Assembly (NCBI GenBank): GCA_024516155.1
Contig: JAJJXM010000027.1
Coordinates: forward strand, 242,001 to 306,000
Direction: 5' to 3'
Origin: Pyronema omphalodes
Taxonomy: Eukaryota > Ascomycota > Pezizomycetes > Pezizales > Pyronemataceae
Length of the DNA stretch: 64,000 bases
In this document: piece by piece, positions 31,312 through 42,175 of the stretch
How the letters are laid out: every line of letters starts with the position of its first letter
Position numbering within the stretch: position 1 is the first letter of the stretch
The notes under the pieces: generated by a model
The model's database searches: none
Told to the model about the DNA's origin: nothing
The model's input: the letters and a program-made list of their open reading frames with translations, nothing else
Position numbers and translations under genes: made by a program

Positions 31312-32257
31312 GATCAGGTGGGTATGTAGCTGTGGCTCATTCAATTGATGACAGTGCCGGACTAGATCGCTTAGGTCGCTTCGTGGCAATTTCTCGTCCA
31401 TGTGCCGCTTTGATATGCTTCTAGCGAAGTATTTCTTCTCCCGCTTCTTTGCCGGTAGGCATGTTTTATGCTTTGTTTTCCAAGAAGCAGTTATGTGATG
31501 CTTGTTGGCTTTGTTATCTGTAAAAATGATTACGCTGTCTGGTCGCCCCAAACCAGGAATAATCGTGTGAAATGCAACCCAACACATGGCATACGCACGT
31601 TTTCGGCACCAATGACAACTGGCTTTGCCTCACGGTAGTCCTGCATCAATAGCAGTGTAATTCACAGTGTAAGTACCATCTTATCGTGGCGAAAGGAAGC
31701 CATGAATCGGCACAATTACATCAGTCGTTAGCGGCCGCGAACCGGCGACCCTGGCGAGACCCCCCTTGAGAACTGGAGAGATAAAAATTACCACAATCCG
31801 CGGTTGAAATGGGAAACGACATTATAACTTGCAGTTTTTTAAAAGGCCCCTGAAGCCATTGATTGGATTCTGGATACTATAGAAGGAAAAAAAAAACAGA
31901 AAATGAAACAGAAGTGACCCCGAGTGATCCGATATGAATATTGGTACATAACTACTGCAACGATTCCGAAGAAGATACAATCTGAACATGGTTGAATCCG
32001 GCTTTAATATTGAAGTCGCTCTGTCGTAGGATTACTCGCAGGAATTGTGCTGCCCGAGTGGGAAAGATTGAGGGCTCAGTTTTGGATTGATCCCGTATGA
32101 GAGATATCTTGTGTGTCCTAGGGGGGACACTGCAAGTCCAAAGGCGATGTGAGAATGGAGTTGGGGTTTAATAGAAGATTACGTCATAATACCCAGTAGT
32201 CAAGCGGTGATCATAAAGCGGTGTGATCACTAGATACACTACGCTAACTCAATATGC
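31312..32257 (-). repeat. extra tandem unit 2 (946 bp)
   Basis: A further head-to-tail copy of the outer unit, running from CTCAATATGC at 32257 back to the unit 1 junction. It retains the longest uninterrupted version of the unknown ORF (31303-31587, minus). It is joined to unit 1 at the sequence TGATCGCATATTGAG. Confidence 0.8.
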
Positions 32258-33124
32258 GATCAGGTGGGTACCCGGTATGTAGCTGTGGCTCATTCAATTG
32301 ATGACAGTGCTGGATCAGATCGCTTAGGTCGCTTAGTGGCAATTTCTCGTCCATGTGCCGCTTGGATATGCTTCTAGCGAAGTATTTCTTCTCCCGCTTC
32401 TTTACCGATGGGAGTGTTTTACCCCTTTTCATCGAAGAAGCTTTCATGCAATTCTGGCTACCTTGGTATCAGTGGAGACAATGATGCTGTAATAAATCTC
32501 CCCTATGTAGCTAGGAATAATCGCGCATAATAAACTGAACAAAGTCAACACATGGCACACGCACGTTTTTAGCACTGGTGGCAATGATTCACACTATGAA
32601 TATGAGCTTTTGCCTTGCGTCATTTTTTCACCCATAGCCGCTTATCTCCGGGTGTATGTACCATCATCTCATGGCGAAAGAATGACGTAAATCAACACCA
32701 TTTTATGAGTCGTTACCAGTCGCGAACCGAGAACCCTTGAACACCGTCGAGACAGAAGTTACTCAAATCCGCGGTAGAACTTGTTGAACAACGTAGTTTG
32801 GAGGGAAAGAAAGGCGGAGATGGATAAGAACAAAGTCCTGATTGATGGTAAACGAGTATGTGGAACGAGAGAAGCTACTGATTCGGTACAGGAGCGAAAT
32901 CATATAGAAAATAAAACAGTAGTAACCCCGAGTGATTTCATGTGAATATCTATACTCAGCTACTGGGATCCTCAGCGAAGTGGTTTTGGTTGGATCGATC
33001 AACTAATCTCGCAATACATCGATCATTCATATGGCGCCCTAATGAACGAAGGGTTGTAACTTCAGTCTTCGGTTCCACGCGCAGGTTCATCACTAGTCAT
33101 GAAATATCACTTATCTACCTCTAA
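32258..33124 (-). repeat. extra tandem unit 3 (diverged, ~870 bp)
   Basis: The third copy is much more diverged. It keeps KKREKKYFARSISKRH at about 32350-32410 and the box ACAGTAGTAACCCCGAGTGA at about 32914-32933, then fades before 33.1 kb. This is the outer limit of the array. Confidence 0.65.
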
Positions 33125-34287
33125 CGGCTATTCTTTAGACTTCCGCAAAATGGTGGTGAAGAACTTTGGAAGATGGGTTTTTCGTTGATAAATATCCCGT
33201 AGGAAAATACGGGAGATTGTTTGAAGTGTGGCTTTTTATATATCGTATATCTATCCAATTGTAGAAAGCGTGGTCATCATGAGTCCGGTGGGTCAGATGA
33301 AGATCGAAGACGAATATGGTTGACGATAGCGTTGAGGTTTGGTTTATTTGCTTGTATGATTGCTTTTTGATGTGGTTGTGGTGCTGGGGTGGATAACTTG
33401 GGGGTTTCATGTATGGAAATGCTTGGGCATGCTCTGTTATAAGACTTTCCTCCCCCATCCGCCTTAATGATTTGAGCAAGAATTAGTTACAAAATATCCA
33501 GAGCCCAATATGAGAGTGAGGAAAAGGTGCTTCATGAGGAAGTCTGATCAACCACACAGTGAAGCCAAGCTGCTTTCCCTTAAAGACTGCAGTTACTTTG
33601 ACCGAAAATCTCGTCAAATACAGCAGCTACAGCAGCTCACTCTCAGAATCGCTTATCTAAATTTATGTAATTGATCTGGACCAACGTTCCGATACATTTC
33701 TGACATTTCAAACACAACAGCCTATTACCCAGTGATATTCCATGATCGCAGTTTTTCGGCTTCCCCGGGTTCAAGTCAACTCTGTATGGTGATCATAGCT
33801 ACGCTTACTATTTTTGTCTGTAATCTGCGTCCGTTGATGGTTCTCTACATACCCTTATGTATGCCTTCAATACATGCCGTAACATACACGGTGCTATGTA
33901 TGTACCGCCAGATCATTTATCTCTCGTCCATACCATTTCTAAGGAATTTCCAGCCCCCTATGTAGACCAAGTGGACCGGCCAACTGGCTGCTGGCATGCA
34001 ACTACAGTCGTATAGGCTTACTTACTGTTTACCTACAACCCTAGTCGCGTGCGGCTCCCTCCCCCGCTCCCCCACCATGAGCCAATAAAAATAGTAACCA
34101 AAGCCGTATGTAGATCATCCGCGTTAAAGATAGCTCCACATACGAGTAGCTACGTCGACGTCACAACATAATTTCGGCAGCGAGCGCGTCCAGTCTACCA
34201 TCAACTCTCATCACAAACTTTATCGAAACAAAACGCGTCGACGGTACTTTGAACAAGATCGGAAATACGCCGGATACTGTGGAAGAT
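33125..34287. other. intergenic, upstream of DUF1749 gene
   Basis: The 114-codon minus-strand frame (33135-33479) is His/Ser/Thr-rich with no motif and is not called. From 33.9 kb on the DNA is probably promoter and leader of the next gene. Confidence 0.35.
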
Positions 34288-35521
34288 ATGGCTTCAAAGG
34301 GTGTTTTACATACTTATGTCAGTTACCGCTCTAACCTAACCCGAAGTTATCCTTATATACAGCCACCCCACTGCCGGATAGTTGTCATATCATCGACTCT
34401 ACTCTACTCTATCTAATTCCTTTATTCCTTAATTCCTTCTTTGCTCGAGCTTCACCCACCCATCCACCACCACCGGGATTTACAAACCTGAATAACCCCA
34501 ACTAACACCATTTCCAGGCCCCGGGCTTAGTAGCCTACGAGCACATTCCCGGCTCCTCACCGTCCACCAACCAAATCCTCTTCATCGGCGGTCTGGGAGA
34601 CGGTCTCTTCACAGTCTCCTACATTCCCCGTCTGCTACCGCTACCCAACTGGACCGTAGTAGAAGTGATCACATCATCCTCCTACAAAGGTTGGGGAACA
34701 GGTTCCATCAAACGAGATGTTGAAGAAATTTCCCAGGCGGTTCAATACTTCCGGAACTTGAACCCAGGGGGAAAAATTGTGTTATTTGGGCATTCTACTG
34801 GATCTCAGGATACTATGCAGTATTTGTTGGATATGGCGGAGGGAAATGTTCCTGCGATTGATGGCGGGGTTATGCAGGCTCCTGGTAGGTGTTTTTGTCT
34901 GGTGGCGGTATGCTTGGGGGTTGGTGGTCTTGACAGTAGTTGTCCGATGTTGACCGACGCTGCCCGACGCTGCCCGACGTTGTCAAGCCCTAGATACAAC
35001 GAGTACTAATATTTCTTTTCCCCCCAGTATCTGATCGCGAAGCCATCGTCATGACAACCTCTAAAACCAGCTACCTAACCTCTCTAAACTTCTGCGAATC
35101 CTTCATCAAAGACGGACGAGGGCACGAAGTACTACCCTGTGAGATGCGGCCGGGATTTGAAGACACACCGATATCTGCGGAGCGATGGTGGGCCTTAGCT
35201 GCACCATTAGACAAAGAAGGAAGACCGCAAGGAAAAGATGATTTCTTTTCTTCGGATCTAAAGGATCCTACGTTGAGAAATACTTTTGGGAGGATCCCTA
35301 AGAATATTCCGGTTTTGGCACTTTATTCGGAAAAGGATCGGTTTGTCCCTAAAGAGGTCGATAAGGAAAAGTTACTCGGCAGATGGAAGGAATATGCTGA
35401 GAATGATAACTTTAAGGCAGAGTTGGTAATGGGTGCAAGTCACAGTATGAGGGGTGTTGAAGAAGAGGTTATGGTGAACTTTCTGGAGAGGGTTAAGGCG
35501 TTTTTGGGAGAGGTTGCGTAA
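34288..35521 (+). CDS. DUF1749/UPF0613 alpha/beta-hydrolase, three exons
   Basis: An alpha/beta-hydrolase of the fungal DUF1749 (UPF0613) family. Some relatives are annotated as siderophore-esterase-like, but the substrate here is unknown. Exons are 34288-34317, 34518-34884 and 35028-35521 (296 aa). The first exon is 30 nt and splices MASKGVLHTY to APGLVAYEH. Its donor is GTCAGT. The exon 2/3 join gives MQAPVSDREAIV. Nucleophile elbow GHSTGSQD (Ser), acid in YSEKDRFVP (Asp) and base in GASHSM (His) form a complete triad. FIGGLGDG is the oxyanion region. There is no signal peptide or TM, so it is probably cytosolic. It lies about 1.2 kb from the outer end of the repeat array. Confidence 0.9.
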
Positions 35522-35800
35522 TTGCTTATGTGTGTGGGATATATACACTTACTGCATTTCGTACATTTTTTAGAAGGGGATATAATTACACACAGACTGA
35601 ATAAAGTAGTCAATAATACCCATTAATAAAGAGCCACTCCCACTTTGAAAGAATAAAAAAAACCCCGGGATATGATTCCAATATTTTTGTCCACGAAACA
35701 TTCTCCATGTCCCATGACCGCCTAAATGTACAATTCTACAACAACTACTATGTAACCTACAAAAACCGCCAGTTTGATTCATTCAAGAACTTTTTTGTAT
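35522..35800. other. convergent 3' intergenic region
   Basis: 279 bp between the convergent DUF1749 and bL9m genes. It is AT-rich, probably both 3' UTRs. Confidence 0.5.
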
Positions 35801-36642
35801 TTAGTCCAAAGAAACCTGCTGAGAAATGACCAACTTTCTCTGGACAGGCTTAACTGCTCCCTTCAATCTAATCTCAAACTTGTGCTCTCCCAATGTCTTT
35901 ACACGGTCTGACTCAACCTCCTTGTCCAAGAAAGTAATCATGTCAGGTGTAATAACCAACTTGGAAGCTTCGTCTCCGTTTGCGGCAGCGATTGATCGAA
36001 CAGCGATACAGATGTCGTTGGTGGTAATAGATCCATGGATAGTGTTGTCGCCAGGCGCGATAGTAGGACGAGAGAACATAATCTTGGGCGGCATGAAATC
36101 CTCGAGCATAGAGATAGAAGCAACAGGCTAGACAATCAGTATCTAACCATATATCCGGGGTAGAAGAATTTATGTATACCTTGGGAAGGGAAATCTTGAC
36201 AGCAACCTTCTCCTCCTTGACGGGACGGAAGGTAGAGTCGACAGAAGAGAGGATCTCAGACTTGGGAGCTGAGCGGAGCATAGCGGCGGTCATGTACTCT
36301 GCCAACTTGAAAGGGTAGAGGGAATCTAGAGCCGCTCGTTAACTTCCTTCCTTTCTTCCTTCCTGAAGATCACGTCGCGCACCTCTCATTCTTCCACGAG
36401 GAACGGGAATAATTTGTCCTATGGTACACCAGCTGTATCAGCCAATTGCTCCAGCATTTCGGTATACATGTTGAAAGGTAGGTATATCTACCCCTTCTTC
36501 CGAGCTTAGGAATGTCCTGGAGAAGGCGAACGGGTATCGTGGCGACCTTCACCATCTTGGACTTGTGACGGATCTGCTGCTGAGCACCGCCGGCAATGCG
36601 CTGAATGCATGACCGGCAAGTGGGGACACCGAAGAACGACAT
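35801..36642 (-). CDS. MRPL50: mitochondrial ribosomal protein bL9m, four exons
   Basis: Homologue of bacterial L9 in the mitochondrial large subunit (yeast MRPL50). Exons on the minus strand are 36642-36492, 36418-36383, 36325-36180 and 36127-35801 (219 aa). The second exon is only 36 nt (GQIIPVPRGRMR). The N-terminus MSFFGVPTCRSCIQRIAGG is basic with no acidic residues, as in a mitochondrial presequence. The L9 core KVATIPVRLLQDIPKLGRRGQIIPVPRGRMRD follows, with the typical LYPFKLAEYMT segment. The C-terminal half (MLEDFMPPKIMFSRPT...IRLKGAVKPVQRKLVISQ) is the fungal L9 extension. I chose 36642 because upstream codons in frame are unlike the family. It is divergent from the Ubp16-like gene. 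Confidence 0.9.
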
Positions 36643-37276
36643 GACGCGGTGGGATTTTTGCGGCGGAGCGCTGGAGAGTTCCGAAGGAAAAGGCGGTGAA
36701 AGGACGGCGACGTGAGATCTCGAGATGCTTTTCGAGATTGGCGAAAGGTCGTGAGCGAAGTTGGTGGCTTGGCAAAATTTGAAGGTTCTACAGTCGGATG
36801 CTCCGGGAGACCTCCGAGTTGCGAAAGTTATTTCGTTTTTGACAGCAAGCACAAAACGGGAACTATGAATTTTGGAAGGATTATCTTTTCACACGCAATG
36901 GAAATGCTTTGCGACTGGGGAAATCTAACATCACGCCTTGAATTTGCATTTTATGCTGGGTTTCCTGACAGTTGAACCTTACCATAAACTCCCCCCGCGT
37001 CTCCGGAAGTCATACGCAAGTTCTACTTTACTCTACCCCACTTCGATGTGCGACAACGCTATATACCGTTCGGTATTGCAATATTACGATTATTCGTTCC
37101 GACCACACGAGACTACCATAGACTCTCCAACGATCCTTTAAAGACCCTAATACATATTTCCGAGACCAGACCGCCGACCTGATTTACCTCTGTATATTAC
37201 ACACGGGTACCTGAACCATCTGCATGGCCTTCTCCCTACCATCTGGTTGAGAAGATCGAGATCCAGATCGCGCCTC
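36643..37276. promoter_or_regulatory. divergent promoter region, bL9m / Ubp16-like
   Basis: 634 bp between two start codons on opposite strands. Both products are likely mitochondrial. I see no specific factor site I would defend. Confidence 0.35.
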
Positions 37277-39295
37277 ATGGCACCCTCCGAAAAACACGTT
37301 ACCCTCGCGTATGCCGCAACCGCTTCCCTCGCCGCTGTCACCCTCGTTTACGTATTCGCGCCTACTTGGTTTATCGATTCTACCAGCAGCACTTCTAAGG
37401 ATCGGAAACGGGGTGTTGTTGGCTTAGTTAATCCTGCAAATGATTGCTTTGTAGGTTACACCTTGTTGGGGAAGGGAAGCTCTGGAAGGGCTGAGGGAAC
37501 AATAGCCATAGAGGAACTGGGCATCGAACGGTACACATGTAGCTAACAGCGCCCTACTTAGATCAACTCTATCCTCCAGGCTCTTGCAGGTCTCGAAGAC
37601 CTCCGCTTGTACCTTAGTCAGCGTACACAAGCCGTGAAGCTTCTTTCCGAACATGTTATCGACTTTGAGCAGAAACCATTCCTTACAATAGCTTTGAAGG
37701 AGATCCTCGACAGCCTTAATGAGCGCCCCCTACATAAAAAGACGATATCTGCCCGTCCTTTCCTTCTTACACTAGAAAGAGTGTTCAAGAAACAGATTTC
37801 GAGAACTCAACAGGATGCGCATGAGTTCTTGCAAGTTGTCGCAGAGACCTTGGCGGAGGAGAATGAGGCTTTGCTGAAGCTTGAGAAAGAGCTCGTGGGA
37901 GTGAAAAGGAAAGGAATCGAGGAACTTTTGGAGGATGAAGCATCGGAAATGGTTATAGTATCCCCACCCGAGACGACTGAAACTCTGGAAGCCGCCGGAG
38001 CTCCCAGCACCTCTCCCTCGACCGTCTTCGAGCCCGCCGACTCCGCACCGTTGGAAGCCACGCCCGAAGAGAAGCCCGCCCCCGCCCCATCTATGCCTTT
38101 AATAGGCCACCTAGTCTCCACCCTCACCTGCCAAACCTGTTCCTTTTCCCCCAAACCAAACACCAGCAGCTTCGTAGTCCTCACTCTTCCTGTCCCTCAA
38201 AAATCCTCCACCACCCTGGCGAACTGTATCGACCTCTCTCTTTCCCTAGAGTTCATCGATGATTTCCACTGTTCTGGATGTCATCTATCTGCGGCAATAT
38301 CCCATTATTCCCGTCGACTTGCATCCCTCCCTCCCGACACCCCCTCCTCCGTTCGCACCGATCTCGAAGCCACCATCTCAACTCTCCGTGAATCCGACCC
38401 CGAGAACCCCCCTCCCGGAATCCCCCTTCCCCCAGCCAACTCAGTCCCCAAAACGCGAATCTCAAAGCAAACCTCCATCACACACCACCCCTCAATAATC
38501 GCCCTACACCTTAGCCGGAGTATATTCGACACCTATCCACCGCGCAAAAACACCGCCAAAGTCAGCTTCAAAGAAACCCTACAAATGGGCGGCATCCTAA
38601 ACCCGATTAAATACCGACTCATGGGAGTAGTAGTACATAAAGGTGGTCATGATAGTGGTCATTATGAATGCTTTAGAAGACAGGTTACGGCTAGAGATCC
38701 GTATTCTACTCCGTCCCCGGCTGGTATGGGAACCCCCGCTAGGTCCGGTTGGAATACTCCCGTCCCAATCCCTATCACCCCGGCTTCTAGATCGGTAAAT
38801 GTCACCCCCGGCCCCAGTGTACCGCCTTCTCCATATTTAGGCCCGCTGAATGAGGGTTCTGGTACCCCTGGTTTCAGACATGCCGATGATCTGGACTTGG
38901 ATTATACTCAAGCACCACAGGCAGCAGCTACAAGACAGAGTTTGTCGAGTGATAAAAGTGATAAAAGTGATAATAACTCCTTTTTATCACCATCTAATCC
39001 CACTCCTATTTCCGGTAGTGGTAGAACCTCGGCGGCACCGTCGGTTTTTACATCTGTCTCTGCCTCTGCTTCAGCCGTAGCGGGAATCGAAACTGAGGAT
39101 GAAAAAGATAAAGATAAAGATAAAGATAAAGAATCGAAAAGGAAAAAGAAAAAAGAAGAAAAAGAAAAAAAAAATAGGAGTAATAAATGGTGGAGGATAT
39201 CGGATGATAAGATTAAGGAATGTAGAACTTCGGATGTTCTGGGAATGCAGAAGGAGGTTTATTTGTTGTTTTATCAGAGGGAGGAGAGGGATTGA
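37277..39295 (+). CDS. UBP16: ubiquitin-specific protease, Ubp16/USP30-like, two exons
   Basis: Cysteine protease (C19/USP) that removes ubiquitin. Yeast Ubp16 is anchored in the mitochondrial outer membrane. Exons are 37277-37450 and 37562-39295 (635 aa). The splice lies inside the Cys box and gives NPANDCFINSILQALAG, with nucleophile Cys57. A single N-terminal TM (about residues 10-31: LAYAATASLAAVTLVYVF) precedes the catalytic domain, as in Ubp16/USP30. The His box is GGHDSGHYECFRR (His425) and the C-terminal box KWWRISDDKIKEC...YLLFYQR. A disordered Pro/Glu insert (about 160-225) and a long Ser/Pro/Thr insert ending in alternating Lys/Asp and poly-Lys/Glu (about 440-600) interrupt the fold. 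Ubiquitin-binding zinc-ribbon cysteines are present (LTCQTCSF, HCSGCH). Gene symbol by similarity. Confidence 0.9.
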
Positions 39296-40012
39296 ATTTG
39301 ATGTGGTGGGGGGGGGGGGGGGGTGGGAGAGGGGGGAAGGGGGGGAGCTGGTTGTGGAGTTGGTGGGGAGTTGGTGGAGTTTATGATGCGGGAGAGGAGG
39401 GGAGGGAGGGGCTGGAGTGGGGGGAGGGTGGGGGGAGGTGGTTTTTACTAAACTACGGAATTTTGGACTAAGCTGTTTCGAACATCAGGATCACAGTTTC
39501 CATTCTATTTTTTCTAGTTTCCATTCCATTCCATTCTATTTTTTGATTAAACGGCGACGGCGGTATATTATCGGGGTCTCTATCCCCTTTCTCTGTTTTT
39601 AATAGACAAATTATTCTTGTAAACCTTTTTTTTTTCTGTAAATCTATTTTTTTTCTTTGGTGAGGGGCGGGGGGTGGGTGGGGGGGGGGGGGGGGGGGGG
39701 GATGGGGAGGGGGAGGGGGGTGGACTGGGGGGGGGGGGGGGGTATATGTTTTTTTTTCTTCTTTTTTTTTCTTGAATGCTGGGTGGAGATTGGAAACTGG
39801 AAACTGGAAACTGGAACTGGAAACTGGAGATTGGTTGACAGAATTGGGGTTTTTATGGCGTTTTTTTGGTGGTGTATTGTAGAATGGAATTGTAGTGTAG
39901 AGAATAGAATAGAATAGAGGGTTTTTGTTGCTTGTTGCTTGTTGATAGGTGCTTGTGGATGGGTTTTTGTTGCTTGCTGCTTGTTGCTTGTTGCTTATTG
40001 CTTGTTGATAGG
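39296..40012. other. G-rich and T-rich low-complexity 3' flank
   Basis: Several long G runs (e.g. 39307-39323, 39677-39701, 39727-39741), then T-rich DNA and AAACTGG repeats near 39793-39830. No gene. Confidence 0.7.
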
Positions 40013-40238
40013 TTCAGTGGTTCAGTGGTTCAGTGGTTCAGTGGTTCAGTGGTTCAGTGGTTCAGTGGTTCACAGGTTCAGTGGCTCGGGTTCAGTGGCT
40101 CGGGGTTCACAGGTTCACAGGTTCACAGGTTCACAGGTTCACAGGTTCACAGGTTCACAGGTTCACAGGTTCACAGGTTCACAGGTTCACAGGTTCACAG
40201 GTTCAGTGGTTCAGTGGTTCAGTGGTTCACAGGTTCAG
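40013..40238. repeat. octamer minisatellite, two variant blocks
   Basis: A direct array of TTCAGTGG units is followed by an uninterrupted block of TTCACAGG units (about 40108-40206) and a return to TTCAGTGG. The two variants differ at two bases and are sorted into homogeneous blocks. Frames through it (up to 127 codons of repeated FTGSQVHR) are artefacts of the array. Confidence 0.92.
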
Positions 40239-40900
40239 TGGTTTTGATTACGCTAATGGTGGCAATATCGTACCATCGGTTGTACTATGATCTTTCGGCT
40301 GTCGTTTATTCGTAAATCAAGTATCAAGCATCACGAATCACGAATTAAGCGGGTTTTGACGTCATTAGTTGAAGGTTCTTTATTTATGGTTTCCATGCAA
40401 CTTTGAGTGAATATTTGGGTTGGATGGGACAGTATTTGCTTGAATGAGTTAAATAAAGGTTGAATACAAGTTAAAATACAAGTTAAAATACAATTTCTGA
40501 TATCTTTGATAAGTACGATACGATACGATACGATACGATACGATACAAAAAAACTATGCAGTTACAAAAATGGGAGTAAGCAGTAACAGAAAAACGAAGA
40601 AAAAACAAAAAACAATAATACGATAAGATACGATACGATAATAGATAATATAGATATACTAAGCAGTAGCAAAATAAATGGATAAATGTCAAAAAAATCA
40701 AAAACTATTGCGGTATATGGATTTCAAGTTTCTGGAGTTGCTATGAAGAGTTTTGATGATATTTTGGATAGATAGATATTGTATCATCGTCATAACTCTC
40801 TGGTCTCAAAGTTAGTTTATCAATGGTGCTTTCATATTTCATGGAACCACTTACTCATAAGCTCTCACGCATTCTCAGCATCAACGTCTACACCCTCTCC
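40239..40900. other. intergenic with ACGAT pentamers
   Basis: It holds a short (ACGAT)n array at about 40517-40545 and a second, broken one near 40627-40640. The rest is the 3' flank of the HVA1-Tudor gene. Confidence 0.5.
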
Positions 40901-42175
40901 TTACGCCTTACCCCCCTTCTTCGCCGACTCCGCCTTTTTAGTCGCCGACTTTGTAGGAGATTTCTTAGCATGCTCCTCATCAATCTTCGGCTTCTTGGCC
41001 TCCTTTCCAGTATCCTTCTCAAGCTCCTCTTCAGCATCCGGGGTCACTCCATCGACCAAATCAGGATCAGTAGTCTCAGCAGCTGCACGCTTTGTTCCAG
41101 CAGCAGTCTTGGTATCCTCAGAATCCAAGAGATCATGCGACTTATCACCATCGACCTGGCTGGTGGTGGCTTCAGTCATCTCGGTATCTTTATCAAAGGT
41201 GTCATGACCGAGTTTGGCGGCGGCGTCACGCTTGGCTTCTTGAGCGCGTCGCCTGGCATCTTCGAGTTTCTTTTGGTTGTCGTCGGCGTGTTGAGCATCG
41301 GTTTGGTGGTGGCCGTCGGCGTGGTGAGAATCGTTCTTGTCGTGATGTCCCTCTTTGTCGTGATGACCCTCTTTGTCGTGATGACCCTCTTTGTCGTGAT
41401 GACCCTCCTTGGAATGATCTCCCTTCTTCTGTGCGTTCGTCTTATGATCCGCATGATGATCCTCCTTGTGATGGTCCTCCTTGTGGTGAGAATCCTTGTG
41501 ATGAGAATCCTCCTTCTCATCAGCTGCCTTGGCTTCCATGGCATGATGTTTTGAATCATGAGCATTACCCTTCTTCTCACCCTTCTTCTCTGCCTTCTTC
41601 TCTTGCTTCAACTTTGTCTCCTCAGCTTTCTCTCCAGTGGTTTTGTCTTCATCTGCTTTATCATAGTTCACCCCCTCAACCTTTTCACCATCCACCAAAT
41701 CATCCTCCCTGATTTCCTCTCCGGCAGTCTTGCTGTGGGACTTGGAACCCGATCCTGATCCCTTGGCAGCGGTAGTCTCATCGCTTGACTCAGAAGCCGA
41801 CTTCTCAAGCGTAAGCTCAGATGCCCTCTTAACGACATCATTCTTGTCACCCTGGCATTCAATATGAACAGCAGGATCTTCTTCGCTAGCGTTTCTGTGA
41901 ACTTTCTTGCCTCCGGTTTCGATTTCTAAAGTTCCGGATGTCTTGATTTCGTGGACTACTCCCGAGGCTTTTCCTTTACCATGTTTCCAGGAAACTATTT
42001 TTATTTAAAATATTAGAAATTATCTCAAGATATATATTGGGGTGATAAGTGCGCATTGATATATGAAGGGGGGATTGGAGGGTGATGGGAAACATGCGAA
42101 TGCGCAATGGATTCATGGATTAGGGCACAAACCTTCATCTCCCACATGAATGCTAGTGGCAGTAGTAGCAGCCAT
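40901..42175 (-). CDS. HVA1-Tudor domain protein with His-rich repeats, two exons
   Basis: Exons on the minus strand are 42175-42133 and 41994-40901 (378 aa). The intron is 138 nt (GTTTGT...AAATAG) and its removal gives HVGDEVSWKHGKGKASG. The N-terminal ~70 residues match the hypervirulence-associated Tudor-like domain (DUF2945): GDEVSWKHG, SGVVHEI, KKVHRNASEEDPAVHIE and DVVKRASEL. The 'hypervirulence' name comes from family annotation and is not evidence of a role here. The middle is a charged low-complexity region with HHK/D repeats, including four tandem EGHHDK units at about 41340-41402, a potential metal-binding region. The C-terminus is Lys/Ala/Ser-rich (KKSPTKSATKKAESAKKGGKA), histone-H1-like and probably nuclear or nucleic-acid binding. 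No enzymatic domain is present. Confidence 0.85.

Noticed and set aside
31735..31760. Pol III B-box-like GGTTCGCGGCC in the array units
   Set aside because: It deviates at a key A and has no A box at the right distance. No cloverleaf can be drawn.
36370..36852. Using the upstream start of the 160-codon frame for bL9m
   Set aside because: The first 70 codons before MSFFGVPTCRS do not look like the family, and the shorter start gives a good presequence.
39932..40315. CRISPR-like direct repeats
   Set aside because: The units are 8 bp and contiguous without unique spacers, and the organism is eukaryotic. It is a minisatellite.
40823..41712. Long plus-strand frames (243 and 206 codons) opposite the HVA1-Tudor gene
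   Set aside because: They are antisense to a repetitive coding region. They have Leu/Val/Met- or Arg/Pro/Asp-runs that mirror the His/Lys/Asp codons, and no motif.
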